Assembly (NCBI GenBank): GCA_009192285.1
Contig: WBVU01000008.1
Span: 1,064,370 to 1,128,369, forward strand
Direction: 5' to 3'
Source: Morchella semilibera
Lineage: Eukaryota; Ascomycota; Pezizomycetes; Pezizales; Morchellaceae
DNA: 64,000 bases
Shown in pieces: positions 22,353 to 33,515 of this stretch. A program made the translations under genes and the position numbers. The notes under the pieces were generated by a model that did no database searches, had not been told where the DNA came from, and saw only the letters and a program-made list of their open reading frames with translations. Numbering within the stretch: position 1 is the first letter of the stretch; each line of letters opens with the position of its first letter.

Positions 22353-23904
22353 ATGGCTCTCGAAAGAACCACCATACAGGGCCAGGAGGGCAATATCTAC
22401 TGCCGCCCCACCACATGGTTCGACATCGCCAAGTTCATGCTCCTGAACTACGTGCTCCATGCGCTCACCGTGATACCCGAGCCCGGCGGAGGCTTCATCC
22501 TCGCCCTCTTCAGCAGCGTCACCGCGGTGGTTTTCCCGCTCTTTGGCACCGATAAGGCGATTTCCCGCATTGCAGGGGCGAGGAGGTCGGGAGGCCCGTT
22601 GGAGAGGGCGAAGAGGGCCGGGGCGCTGTGTATGGTTGTTCCGAGGGATAGTGGGCTAGGGTATGCTTGGCCTGTGGGGGGGTGAGTGGAAGTGGTGCAC
22701 TGATGAGAAACAGACATCCGGTCGTACCTGCGATTATCAGTGTTCATGGGAGCTACCCTCCTGTGTCGGCTGACCACTACTCAACTTCGATTGACCTGCC
22801 AGTCCTCGCTGGGATGAAGGAGAAGAGGGATCCGCAGCCTCCGGCGCCGTACGAGCTTGTCACGGTCCCGAGCTACTTCGTCACTCGGCCTATACCTCCC
22901 CAGCATGTTAACGAGCCCCAGCGCGTATTGGAGCTTGCGTACAACACGGCAGTGCTGAAGTCTCTGGCGGCGTTGGTTCAGATATGTTACGGTTCCTATG
23001 AGCTCTATGTGGCGTCTGGAAACCAGATATCTAGATTGGGATATGCTGCATACTCGTTAACAATCATCCCGTATGTGCTGATGTCCGCGCTGAACTTAAT
23101 TGGCACTCTGTGCTGCCCTAGCTATCCGAGTTTGTATATTGTCTACTACAGGGGGACAGATGGATACCACCCTCCGGTGCCCGACTTTGCATGTCCAGCT
23201 CCTAGTGGCAGCGGCGGCGGCAGCACCACCGGGAGACACAATGGCGATGCAGAATCAGTGCAGATCATTCGGCCACTAACGGCCGACCAAAGGGAGCGAA
23301 AAGCGCCCGAGGTTTCCCCGAGGGAGGAATGGATGGAGGCCGTGGAGAGCAGGATCGTTGGCGCCGTCGGGTGTGCCTACGCCCTCTCACCCCCGTCGAA
23401 AAAACAATACGAAAGAGAGCACAAGGTACTCCGCGCGCTCCTCAGAACCAATAACCCGTTTGGCTAACCTGCATTCAGCTTGGCCTTCTCATCCAGACTG
23501 CTCTCATCACCATCGCCGGAATCCTCCTCTTCGTCCTCCCCTACATCCTCACCTACATCCTCACCGGCTACCGCCCCAACCAGAGCACCCTCGCAGAGCG
23601 CATCATCATAGTCTCGTCCCTGACCGCTAGCCAGGTCCTCTACATCATCGTCGCCTTCATGAACCACTCTAGCCCGCACCCGGACGAGCCGGAATATAAG
23701 TACGGGTGGTACCCCTGCTTGGTCTATGGGTACTCGCCGAGTGGCTCGTATGGGCCCGCGCAGATCTCGGCGTGGCTCAACATGGACAACAGGAAGCGAT
23801 TGCTGGTTGCTGTGGGTATTGCTGTGGCGGTGGCGCCGAGTGTGGCGGGCTTTGTGATGGTGGGGAGGATGATCTTGGGCGATGAGGTGTGTGTTAAGTT
23901 GTAG
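22353..23904 (+). CDS. multi-spanning membrane protein B, three exons
   Basis: Exons 22353-22660, 22714-23425 and 23479-23904 give 481 residues with two 53-nt introns (donors GTATGC and GTACTC, acceptors ACAG and TCAG, branch CTGAT and CTAAC). About seven hydrophobic segments are visible: FDIAKFMLLNYVLHALTVI and GFILALFSSVTAVVFPLFG in exon 1, LAALVQICYGSYELY and SLTIIPYVLMSALNLIGTLC in exon 2, and three in exon 3 including ITIAGILLFVLPYILTYIL. A cytosolic-type, glycine-rich and charged linker lies between segments 4 and 5. It is paralogous to 10532-11931 in exon order, in TTxxDIxxF and ALCMVVPR, and in the phase-0 intron after EREHK. The first intron phase differs between the paralogs in my models, so that splice site is the least certain part. 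The family is uncharacterised to my knowledge. Confidence 0.8.
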
Positions 23905-24270
23905 GGCTGTGGGGTTTAGGCCTCCTTGATTGTACTTAATTTTGGACATAATGGCTTGGCATTGCAACTGTGGACATGTGGGAGAATGATAATGTAGTGT
24001 GGAATGAGTCATAGGAACGAGGATGAGTCACGGTCAGGTGTATCTGAACTATCCGTAGATAGAGAGTAATCAATATCCAAATGAGCGGAGTTCCAGAGAC
24101 AAGAGTGTGGATTGATTGCTCTCCTATACGGATGATTCAAATACACTTGACCCCGAATCATTCTTGCTCCAGTGACTCATTCCTACCACATTCTTATTTT
24201 GCAGGACAAAGGCCCTGACTCAACACCTGTTGCGTAGAGAAGATTGATACTTATCGCGAGATCTTGGCGC

Positions 24271-24282
24271 AGGGTTAGGGTT
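24271..24282. repeat. telomere-like word
   Basis: AGGGTTAGGGTT, two TTAGGG-type units. This is the opposite orientation to most other copies in the window. Confidence 0.6.
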
Positions 24283-24928
24283 GCGATGAATATGTAATTA
24301 AATTCTAATTTCATGGAGAGGAGACGGGGTGGGGATGGACGCTTTTTGTGCTTTCTAAGTGTCGCTTTTCATAGGTAGCCCTTGGCGCCACAACTATTTT
24401 CGGTGTCTTACCCGTCACTGGGGGGGTTGGAGGGCGGGTACAGGCGGTGCCGCCACACCCCGACGCAAGAGCCCGATATGGGGGTCTCTTGCTGTCTATG
24501 ATCCTGACACTGCATCCGTGTGTCTCAACCTGTGAGCGCTATGACCTGGTGGACTCCTGCCATCCCCATTCCGCGGTTGGTAGGTCTTCATAGGTTATCA
24601 CTCGGATGCGCGAGTGACAAGGTGTGACGCTAGCAACCCGCGGCTTGAGTGCGCGGCGCTTTCTGCAGAGCGGGGGAGCATAAGTGGCTTGGCTTGGGGT
24701 AAAGTAGGACTGGTTCTTGTCGACTGGTGGGTAATGGTAGATTCCGGTGGGTCACCGTGATGTTTTGGACTGCCGAGATGCTGGCGGGGAACGGCTTGGG
24801 TGCTTTGTGTCTTCTGGTCCGGGGGTGGGTTATTGGGGTGATTATTTCTCCTTGCTCGTGTTTTTAATATATTCATGCTAGGAATATAATGGATCCCAAC
24901 CAAAGGCTCAGGCCTATAGAACTAATGT

Positions 24929-24941
24929 AACCCTAACCCTA
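24929..24941. repeat. telomere-like word
   Basis: AACCCTAACCCTA, about two units, in an AT-rich spacer. Confidence 0.6.
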
Positions 24942-25642
24942 CAGATTTATTTATTTATGTATTTATACTTCATACATGCATGCATCGATATCCCTTCGAA
25001 TTCTATGGTAGCCACCTCCTCCCCCTTCCCGGAGTAGGTGTAGTCCTAATTATCTCCCTGGGGAGAGGGGTCATGAAAAGTTGCGGCAATTGGGACAATA
25101 CTCAACCTATCAGTTCTACCCCTCTGGATTCCGCGCCTCCCGCATCTGGTTGCGGGCTTGGGCGGTGGAGGTGCTTTGGGTGATTTTCGATCATCCGCCT
25201 TTCCTTGTCGCTGTATCTGCGGTGGTGCATCACGGGTGGTCACTCGGCGTTGGCTACCACCAAAGTGGGTTCCTCGGACCCTGACATCAGGCCGTGATAG
25301 ACTTACGTACCTGTGAACTATATCGCTACATGTATTTCCCGGTGTCAAGGAGTTCCGGGTAGTAACACTGATCGAAGTGAGAGAGCAGCTTGGCACACTG
25401 GGGAAGACTGGTTCTATCACTGAGCACGAGCCGAGACCCCTCAAAAATTATCGGTTTTCTTAGAAGGTGGAGTTGCGGTGGCTCGGTGGTTTGACATGGA
25501 GTTTGGGCCGCGGCGCGTGTGATGTAGACTCGTCCATATAGTAATACAGTACCCTATGTCTTGGAAAATATGAAAGTGCGACATCTCGATGTGGCTTGGT
25601 TGGTGAAGGGCAGTGGCTAAACACGACACGCGCCAAGAACAT

Positions 25643-25831
25643 ACCGCCAAGAGCTAAATAATTAGACACAGGTGGTTAGCGCCACTCCCTATATAGGCGC
25701 GCTAAGGGTGGAAAGTATAATAGTGAGACATGTGTGAGACAGAATCTACGTGATTTGATTGGTCGGCTGAGAACCGACCGCCAAGAGCTTAATATTTAGA
25801 CACAGAGCGCCACTTCCTATATAGCGCGCTA
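25643..25831. repeat. duplicated CCGCCAAGAGCT..TATATA unit
   Basis: Unit A (25643-25706) reads ACCGCCAAGAGCTAAATAAT, then TAGACACAGG, then GCGCCACTCCCTATATAGGC. Unit B (25776-25831) repeats this as ACCGCCAAGAGCTTAATATT, TAGACACAGA and GCGCCACTTCCTATATAGCG. A third relative lies at about 47148-47185 (CCGCCAAGAAATAAATATTT then AGACTCAGAGG). Each of units A and B ends in an inverted motif (TTAGCGCC..GGCGCGCTAA), so this may be the end of a small mobile element. Confidence 0.55.
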
Positions 25832-25858
25832 ATGATAGGTAACTGAACAGGTTAATCC

Positions 25859-25934
25859 CCCGCTGTTCCTATACTTTACCGTTGTTCCCTATACTGTAGC
25901 TGTTCCCTAAACCCTGTCGCTGTCCCCTATTACT
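25859..25934. repeat. degenerate tandem repeat of GCTGTTCCCTATAC
   Basis: Four imperfect units of 17-22 bases, each containing (G/C)(C/T)(T/G)GTTCCCTA or a close variant. The function is unknown; it follows the duplicated unit at 25643-25831. Confidence 0.6.
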
Positions 25935-26948
25935 GGATTTGCAGTCGCGAACTGGCCATTGCTAATTCGGTATCTAGATGTAATAGTTTTTCGGAGGGAT
26001 CTAGCCACGGCCTAGCGGCGGCAATAAAACTGAGACAAGACTCTTTTCCTTCTCCTCTAAAAGGAATCAAGCACACCAAGTCTAGAGAGCCATGAGGTAT
26101 GTGCTTTTTAGCGAGTACTGCTTACCTACAAAAGTCGGGAGACACCATTCGTTTTACCTCAGGAACTGTGGCGCGGGAGGGGGGAGGGGTCGCGTGCCGC
26201 GGTATCAGACGGAGAGACCCGAGCTTTAGGGGCGGCTTGGCGGTGATCCAGTGTCTCTGCTGTGTGGAAGTTGCCGTCCAGTGCCATGCCCTGATCTACC
26301 CCACTTTTTCAGCCGCACGAACATACTCCTTGGTCATACCACAGATATATGCAATAGCCAGTATCTTGACCACCAAAGTGTCACGATGGTGTTTCCGCAA
26401 TCTAAGGTGAAAAAGGTACGCCCGTTGGCCGGCGGTATTGTGTTCAGCTGGCACTATGTTTAAAGCTAAGATTACCTGGACTTCCCCGGCGTTCTGCTAC
26501 GGAATTCAGGCGGTATCGACGTTGTGTATCACGGGTGTCATCCATCGGGAGAATTGCACTCCACCGGAATTGGTCATGGGTAGTACTGTAGTGGCTGCGG
26601 CTGGAAGGGATGTTGCAAGGTTTGTATCATCTAGGATACAGGAAAAAACATATACGCTGACACTTTCAAAAGAAATGATACCAGAAATAGATGGATCGCA
26701 GAACTACCAAGTTAGAAAAAAATATCAGTCTTTGCGTCGATCACCGTCGCACGACATACACAACCAAATCCCAGGGTATCATAACTCATTATCACCCCCC
26801 TTGCCCCCCCCCCCGCGCTTCCTCCACTGGATAAAAATTACGCGATAGTACCCCACTTCCCCACCACCAGCTTCCGCTGCGTATAGCAGATCTCCCCCCC
26901 CCCCCCTCCCACCGGCTTAGCCACCCCCGCCACTCCCATAATCCTCTT

Positions 26949-27305
26949 CTACGGCCAAACATACCCCCTCCACTCCCACCCCTTTGCATTAAAAACGAGC
27001 ACGAGGATCAAAAAGGCCAGCGCTATCACGATGATGACCACCAGCGTCATGATTGCCAGGTAATACACGATTCGCTGGAAGTCGGTGAGATTGTGGAGGT
27101 AATTTTGTAGCCGGGAGAGGCCGGAACGTCTGAGCGGTGGAAGCTGTGGAAAGGGTATTGGATTTGATAGTTCGGAAGAGGATGCTGACGGGGATTGTGG
27201 TGGCGGCGCAGGTACTGGTAGTTGGGTAGGTGGGAGTGGGGTTGGTGGGGGTGGAAGGGGTACCAGGGGGATCTGCTGGGTATGTGGGGTTGGCGGGGCG
27301 GCCAT
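26949..27305 (-). CDS. small proline-rich single-pass membrane protein
   Basis: 118 residues from the ATG at 27305; an in-frame extension upstream to 27524 has different composition and is not favoured. Residues 1-55 are rich in P with T and Q (for example IPLVPLPPPPTPLPPTQLPV). A short charged linker (RRSGLSRLQNYLHNLTDFQR) follows, then one strong hydrophobic segment (LAIMTLVVIIVIALAFLILV) and a tail ending GWEWRGYVWP. No signal peptide is visible, so I infer a tail-anchored or type II/III single-pass membrane protein with a long cytosolic, proline-rich face. No family is recognised. The open frame plus a well-formed transmembrane segment is the main argument that it is real. Confidence 0.55.
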   Translation of the reverse strand: MAAPPTPHTQQIPLVPLPPPPTPLPPTQLPVPAPPPQSPSASSSELSNPIPFPQLPPLRRSGLSRLQNYLHNLTDFQRIVYYLAIMTLVVIIVIALAFLILVLVFNAKGWEWRGYVWP

Positions 27306-28779
27306 TAGTGATTTGTGACTGGTTTCTGGTATAGTGGGTGGAGTGGTGGGTGGCGTGGTGGAGCGAGAGTACAGGGAGGGGGGGGGGTGTTTTAAAGCGG
27401 TGGTGGTTGGGCAATCGATTGAGCTGCATAGAATTCTTATTGGATTGAGAGCTTCCCAATTAAATGGTGCCCAGCTGCAGCATGATTTACTGTTGCCTAG
27501 TCTCACTGAATTGTTAATCAGCATCGATGAGTGATCGAACCCATGTTGTTACAATTGAAGTAATAATACTATGTATGGCCAAGCGACAGTTTGGTATCCG
27601 TTAGTACCAACCTGAACCCGCACTCCGAGTACCGCACTCTGAGTACTGCACGAACACCGTCGATTCAAAATGTCAATGTTGGAAAGCTCGTAGCGCCGGC
27701 CACCCTCTCAAGCAGAATGATTCCTACATCTTCGCCAGGCGTATCCTGGATTTATTTCGCAAAGTAGGCGGGACTCGCTTACCCGCTTTTTGAGCGAGAA
27801 ACACTATTAACATAATTTCAAGCGCAAGTAGCCGTTCACTCAGATATTTTGTCGCATGTCGGCTATTTAGACATAAAGCGCCCATTTCCGGCGGTGGCCA
27901 ACGGGTGACCACGCAAGTCTCTAGTGTACCCACCAGCTCAGAATTTCTGGGACGTCCCCTTATGTTATCCCACAGTCGTGCGTGTCGCCCATCTCTCCAC
28001 GCTGCCAACCCACACACCCTTGGGGAAAGACAAGCCTGATATATTTTGGTTCAGCATCCGAATCAACAGAACCACACACGCGCCGCCTAAACCGTGTGGA
28101 TTTCCACATATTATGGGGTTCGGACAAACGTGGTCACCAGTCTACACTCCCCCATGGGTATGGAGCGATCTGCGGGGGTCTACGGGGCGCTGGGTCAATG
28201 CACGTCAGTGCACAGCGCAGTGCATAGATCATCAATGCAGCTTCTGCTTGTGATGTTCGTTTCCAGAAAACGGCTTCACGCACACCTCCACGGACAACAG
28301 CACTCATTCCGAAGTGCAAATCCAGCCTATCGTCCATCGCCAGGTGGTGCTATGGGTGCTGGGAGTCTATCTGCACATTGAGATATTCATTCTTAATGAT
28401 GCTTATAGAAACATCAGTGTCGTTACCAGTCTTTCCTGGGCACATTGCAAGTAGTTCAGTAATTCTGGAAAGCATGTGCACTCTCCCGTCAGGTTTGAAT
28501 ACCGGAGTCCATGGTGCAGGCTTTGGAGTGTTCCATGTCAGGTCATCTTTGGATATCCTCTCACATCGAGCTATAGATATGGATCAGCTGCTATTTTTTG
28601 AAGCGGGGGTGCGTCATAGGTTATCACTCGACATTGTGACACATTTGCATGGGTGTACACCTACATGCTCATGGTGAAGGTTATGCCGGAGGGTGTGAGC
28701 CACAGGATTACCAAACCAATCAGAAACGTTTCGCGATACAAAAGTTGGGATTTTAACTTATGCACAAGAAAGCAGGCTA
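27306..28779. other. gene-poor stretch
   Basis: No supported gene; overlapping frames between 27724 and 28677 are unrecognised. A short direct repeat lies at 27619-27652 (GCACTCCGAGTACC, GCACTCTGAGTACT). CATAGGTTATCACTCG occurs at 28615, one of three close copies of this 16-base word. Confidence 0.4.
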
Positions 28780-29854
28780 CTATTTACAAATGCCAGGCCT
28801 ACGCCGTCCCTGCTTCTCTAGCCCCTTGCCCTTGATCCTATTCCTATCAATCCTTGCCCTCGCCAACAAAAACGCTCCCTTTGCACCGTCGATCAATTGC
28901 ACGAGAGCCTCCGCCCGCCGAGAGGTCTCATCCTTGTACTCCCCGTCCTCGCAGACCATGTGGGTATCGACCAAGGAATCGAGCTCCTGCCTCAACTCGC
29001 AAATGCGCTGGCAAAGGATTGCGCAGGTGATGGTATCCTGAGTCGGTGGCGCAGGGCTAGTCTTGTAGGAGGTGGTGAGGATATATCCGTCGATGGCGGA
29101 GGTGCTGACATTAGAGGAAACTTCATCGTCGATGGTGACATCGCTGTCCTCTTCTTCATTCCAGTCAGGGTCATCTTCACCAGCGATGGAGATGCTGCCG
29201 CTGTCGTCGGAGTCATACTCGGAGTGTTCGCCTTCAATGTCGGTGATGGTGGTGTCGGAGTCATAGCCGTTAGCTACGACTTCGGTGGCCGGGTACTCGG
29301 TGGCAGCGCACATAGTGGCGGCATTGAGAACTATCTTCACTCCAGCTTCGACACCAATCTCGGAGAAGGAGGCGCTGGAGGGGGCTTCGGCGAGGTTTTC
29401 GTCGTCATCTATCGCCATAGTTTTTGCCATATCCTCGTCCCTCTCCACCACATCAGAGGAACTCGCACCTCCGGCGATGACCGGCTGTTCATGTTCCTCC
29501 GGAGCGGCCTGGTCGACGACTTTCCACCTCGCGGTCGCGTCAGTGGTATCCTTATTTTCACCGCGCTTCCGCTCTGCCCTGCGGGCTTTGAGACTCTCCC
29601 AGTGGGCGGTTGCAGCAGCGTTGACATCTTTCTTGTATTCCTACAGCAACACTATCAGTATCAAAAAGGGGAAGACATGGAGAATTGCAGGAAAATCGTA
29701 CCCAAGTCGGCTTCCATGGAGTCTTTGTCTTGGGATCAAGTCCGTCCCACTGGACGCGGAACATCGTTGGGCTCTCGGCGATGATGCGCTTGACACCCCA
29801 TTCTTTGACGACCCACCCTGGGGGGGCGGGGTTGCGGCGGGGTGAACGGGGCAT
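28780..29854 (-). CDS. chromodomain protein with acidic C-terminal region
   Basis: Exon 1 runs 29854-29702 and exon 2 29640-28780. The intron of 61 nt has donor GTACGA, a CTGATAG branch region and acceptor TGTAG, phase 0. The product has 337 residues. Residues 14-66 form a chromodomain: VVKEWGVKRIIAESPTMFRV, then QWDGLDPKTKTPWKPTW, and across the splice EYKKDVNAAATAHWESLK, which supplies the closing helix. Joining the exons completes the domain, which strongly supports the splice. The remainder is acidic and S/T/D-rich (DSDTTITDIEGEHSEYDSDD), then a helical segment (AILCQRICELRQELDSLV) and a basic C-terminal end (RNRIKGKGLEKQGRRRPG). Chromodomains bind methylated histone tails, so a nuclear, heterochromatin-related role is likely by family. 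The domain type also occurs in retroelement integrases, but no other element parts lie here, so I read it as a host gene. Confidence 0.82.
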
Positions 29855-30784
29855 GAATAACCTGTTGGGGGAGCTCTACTTCGGTGTTTAGTGGGGTGGA
29901 GCGGGGAGTTGGGGAGGGCGCGGGGGTGACTATTTATACCTGAACTTGGGCGACTAGGCGGCGGGCGTTGGGTGGGATATAGAATTGAAACCGCAGGTTT
30001 GGAGGAAGATGGTCGGCTGGGTAACCTTTCTTTCCAAAAAAAGATTCGGCTGGGTAACCTTTCTTTCCGAAAAGGATTCGAGCATGGTGGGGATAGGTAC
30101 TCTATATGGAAAGTATTGGGGGGTCCGTAAGGAACCTATTGTTTTGGAGTCTACGGCGCGATGAATCAACAATATCCGTTGTATGGGGGTAGGGGCGGTG
30201 TTATTGTGATCCAGGGAGTATCTGAGGAGTTAAGGGAAGTAAACTACTTATTGTCCTAGATACAGCCGCGTCCGCAAAGTTTTGGCACCCCAGCCTCGGG
30301 GCTCATAGGTTCAAACCGTGGTATAAACAACCAGATAAGAGTGACTGCAAAGACAATTTGAAGTTACATATCCCTACAGTGCCGTCTATCACAACCCTCC
30401 GCAACCTTACCTTTCGAGGAAGGGACCGAAATATTTTGTTTGTTGAAATCGCAGGATCTTTTTACAGGGTGCCAAACCTTGCGGGCGCGGCTGTATATAG
30501 ATGTCTACTGTCGGTGACAGAATGTCGACACTTGGTTCGGCTTGTCCTGAAATAGATTGCGTGCGACATATTGGAATGGTGGTACCACACGCAGCAGGTC
30601 TCTCAATAGTATGTATCAGTATGATTAACATGCCATATCGTACCCACCGCTATGGGCTTAGGTGGTTATTGAACGGCATGATATATGATACCGTGATCGA
30701 GTGATACCTATGTTCCTGGAGGTTCTTTGTTTTTTGGTTTGTTTTATTCATTAATTGTAATGTTCCTGGAATTGTTCCGGAGCA
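29855..30784. other. 5' flank and gap
   Basis: Upstream region of the chromodomain gene. A direct repeat GGCTGGGTAACCTTTCTTTC occurs at 30013-30032 and 30048-30067 (about 35 bases apart) and may be promoter sites. No other gene is seen. Confidence 0.5.
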
Positions 30785-31140
30785 TAATAATATGGTGCGG
30801 TAAATATGTCAAAAGTGATTTTACCAACGGTGGTGAAAGAAATACCAACATTTATACCTCAAAATGCATAAAAGCACAGACCTTTTGACGAAAAGGGGCT
30901 ATATAATGCCAGTATATATGAACATTGTCCACCGGTGGGGAATCTCATCAGTAGAGGTAGGTTATTTTACCACCGGTGGCAGATGTTTCACCACCGGTGT
31001 GAAACTGTTGGTATAATGATAATGTAGACTAGAGACTGAAAATCAGCATTTATACTAGAACAAGGACTAAAATTCAGTGTTTGTACCACCGGTGGTAAAA
31101 TTACATTTGGCACATTTACCGCTTCATAAGCATAAACCTA
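30785..31140. mobile_element. inverted-repeat element with ACCACCGGTGGT palindromes
   Basis: The left end contains GCGGTAAATATGTCAAAAGT then GATTTTACCAACGGTGGT. The reverse complement of the right end has GCGGTAAATGTGCCAAATGT then AATTTTACCACCGGTGGT. That makes terminal inverted repeats of about 40 bases. Inside are further CCACCGGTG words near 30931, 30972 and 30993. The outer limits and target duplication are not resolved. A relative lies at 43260-43610, sharing AAGGGGCTATATA..ATGCCA and the right-hand end. Confidence 0.6.
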
Positions 31141-31207
31141 GGATGTTCTTTCCCCTTCCCCTCTTTTTTAATTCATCAATTACATAAATCTAGGTTAAAG
31201 GAGGCAA

Positions 31208-31561
31208 ATGAAGATCCAATTAGCACCAAGCTCCTACAGCATGGTGTCCATGATTATGATATTACTTGGTGTTCTCCGGTATCCCCTCCGAGGAGAGGGA
31301 GCTAGCGTGGAGCCCGAGAACTACGTTAATACGGCCTTGGATAGTCCCAGTTCGCGCGGAAAGAAAGGAGAGCAAGTGGATCATCGAATGAGGGAATGTA
31401 GTTCATTTCTCATCTTTCGTATCAAAGGTGCTTTTAACCTCGCAACTCGGATTCACCTAATCATGGGAGGTGCGGCGGTCAGCGGTGAGCCTGGAGACCT
31501 GTGCTGGTGCGACTGCAAGCACCTGAGCGGTTTACTTATTTGGTGCGATAGTGAGCCTTGA
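31208..31561 (+). CDS. small hypothetical protein, uncertain
   Basis: 117 codons starting in the context GGCAAATGAAG, just outside the inverted-repeat element. The first 30 residues are weakly hydrophobic (YSMVSMIMILLGVLRY) and could be a signal anchor. The C-terminal part has a cysteine pair (CWCDC). No homology is recognised and no introns are evident. It could equally be chance. Confidence 0.25.
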   Translation: MKIQLAPSSYSMVSMIMILLGVLRYPLRGEGASVEPENYVNTALDSPSSRGKKGEQVDHRMRECSSFLIFRIKGAFNLATRIHLIMGGAAVSGEPGDLCWCDCKHLSGLLIWCDSEP

Positions 31562-32727
31562 AACTTGGATATAGCTGGTCCAGTGGGGTTCGTTTGTGTA
31601 CGAGGTTGTATCGAGTATTGGCCTCTCAAGAGCTGGAGCTTTGGCTAGTGTCTGAACATGTATAGTTTCTTTTGGAGGTTATATTTTAGCTTGTTTAGTC
31701 TACTTGGCTCCGGTGTCGGCGGGAAAAATAACTCAGTCATCGACTATCACTCGCTTATCGGCGCCCTTTTGCACCCTTTCTATTTTTTTTTAAAATTACT
31801 AATAGTTAATCTTCGAACTCCTGAAACAAATGAGAAAAAGCGGTTTTCTACCCATGACATCCGACGAATGACGGGTCGGGATAATGAGCGCGCCGGGGGA
31901 AGGGGAGGAGAAGTAGAAAGGAGGGGTAGTCGCTGAGATTGAGGTTGAATTTGAGTTTGTGTCGTTTTCTTTTTTTTGTTCTGTTTTTGAAGTTGGCGGC
32001 GGAAGCGCGGGGAGGAGAAGTTCATCAACTGGGGAAAGAGGAAGGAGATGGTTGCCATAACCTAAGAGCTGCATGCATGCATGAAGTGTAAATAAATGAA
32101 TAATAATAGTGGTGTGGTATGCTACGTGCGAATGGCTCAACAATAGATAAGCATGTTTAATAGGTGGAGTAGCTGGAAATAAATTACAAAATGGATTTTA
32201 GTAGCCCATCCAGCGGGGTTTATCTCCAGTTGACCGATACAAAGTACGAAAAACAAACGCCGTGGTCGGAAGGTGGGGTTTAATCTTGCTCTCACGTATC
32301 CAGGTTGTTATCCCAACATCCCAGACAAGAAATGCGCGGCGGTAGGTCAGTAATGTGGATAGTTGAGCTGTGGAGCAGGGCCCAGGAGAGCTGGTGTACG
32401 TATTATCTGGCGCGCGTACATGTGTATTTAGTGTGCGCAGGAGTTGGAAATATAGGCTACTAGCACAGCCTGGTTAGCCGTCTCGCGGGCACTATTTATT
32501 GGGTTAGTAGTAAGTTCTACCGGGGCCTTATAGCTCCATAGGTGAATAATGGGTGCCCACTTACCAAATATTTAAATGTATTTTTAATTAATCATTAATT
32601 CCCACTCCACCCTCCCTCCGCACCCTACCTAACCCTGCACCTCCATTGAACCCAAAGAATTAAGAAATGTGGGGGAAAGAAGAGGTGGGAATCTATGTAC
32701 GACTGCTCCATACCTCTGCTGAAGTGT

Positions 32728-32742
32728 TATAAATAGAGGGCC
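32728..32742 (+). promoter_or_regulatory. TATA-like box without an evident gene
   Basis: TATAAATAGAGG followed by a C/T-rich stretch looks like a core promoter. The only downstream frame (32743-32970, 75 codons) is unrecognised, so an RNA or a short, spliced gene may start here. Confidence 0.25.
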
Positions 32743-33178
32743 GTGGCTTCACCTCTCCTCCACAACTCTCCTTACCGAGAAAACTACTTCCGCTACTACG
32801 GCATCCCCGTTGTGGGTGGGAACGTATCTCCTAAGATTTCCATCCCCTCAAATATATATCGCTGGACTCAATACCTCTTCAATTATAATAGTCTCCAATT
32901 GAATAAAGCGAAATTGGTTTATGTTCTTGCCGTGTGCCTACCCCGCGATGGCCCGCGATACCTAAACTGAGCCCCGGGATGAAGGCAATCAGGATGCCGC
33001 CATGTCTCGTTGGTGGTGCTGCTGGAGAGAATGTTTAGTCCTAGTACCCTGCCACAAGCTAGTGTTTTGAGTTCCATGACCCTCGGAAAAATGGAGGCAG
33101 CTTATTCATGGGATTCGAGATCGATAAATTTAGAGGATGAGGTTACCTGTGCCCCTGCTTAGCAGTGGACCAAGACCG

Positions 33179-33515
33179 AGTGATCAGAGATGATCCACCG
33201 AGATATCGAGTGATAATTCATGACATCCTCACACGGCCTCAAGCACCCCCCCCTACCAGAACACTCAACGTCAAAAGAAAGGATCTTTGTTACAACCGGT
33301 TCCTATTCCAATCAAACTCAACTGTTTGGGCGAGGGGAGTGTTCGGGTAGCAAGGGGGGTCACCTATCTCGTATAGACATAAGGATTATGAGTAATCTCC
33401 GATGACGCAACCGCGAGTGACAACCATGATAAGTTATACGCGAGTGATAGCCCATGACCTAACCGAGTGATCTTCTGTGACTCAGTGCTCAAGCGAGTGA
33501 CAGCCAGTGATCCAG
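33179..33515. repeat. reverse-orientation CGAGTGA motif cluster
   Basis: CGAGTGA words occur at about 33177, 33206, 33412, 33441, 33465 and 33495, with a degenerate CAGTGATC near 33508. Spacing in the right half is 24-30 bases. This is the same core as the 2.3-kb cluster, inverted. Confidence 0.6.

Larger units (their letters stand above)
23905..26948. other. gene-poor stretch with short repeats
   Basis: No supported gene. Frames at 26099-26463 and 26438-26848 are unrecognised. It contains telomere-like words (24271, 24929), TCACTCG motifs (24598, 25239), a duplicated AT-rich unit (25643-25831), a degenerate tandem array (25859-25934) and two C runs (about 26803-26813 and 26895-26907). Confidence 0.4.

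Noticed and set aside
23464-24012. 182-codon minus-strand open frame
   Set aside because: Antisense to the third exon of membrane protein B, and H/R-rich as expected for a shadow frame.
28897-29784. 295-codon plus-strand open frame
   Set aside because: It is the antisense shadow of the chromodomain gene, whose domain and splice sites are clear on the minus strand.
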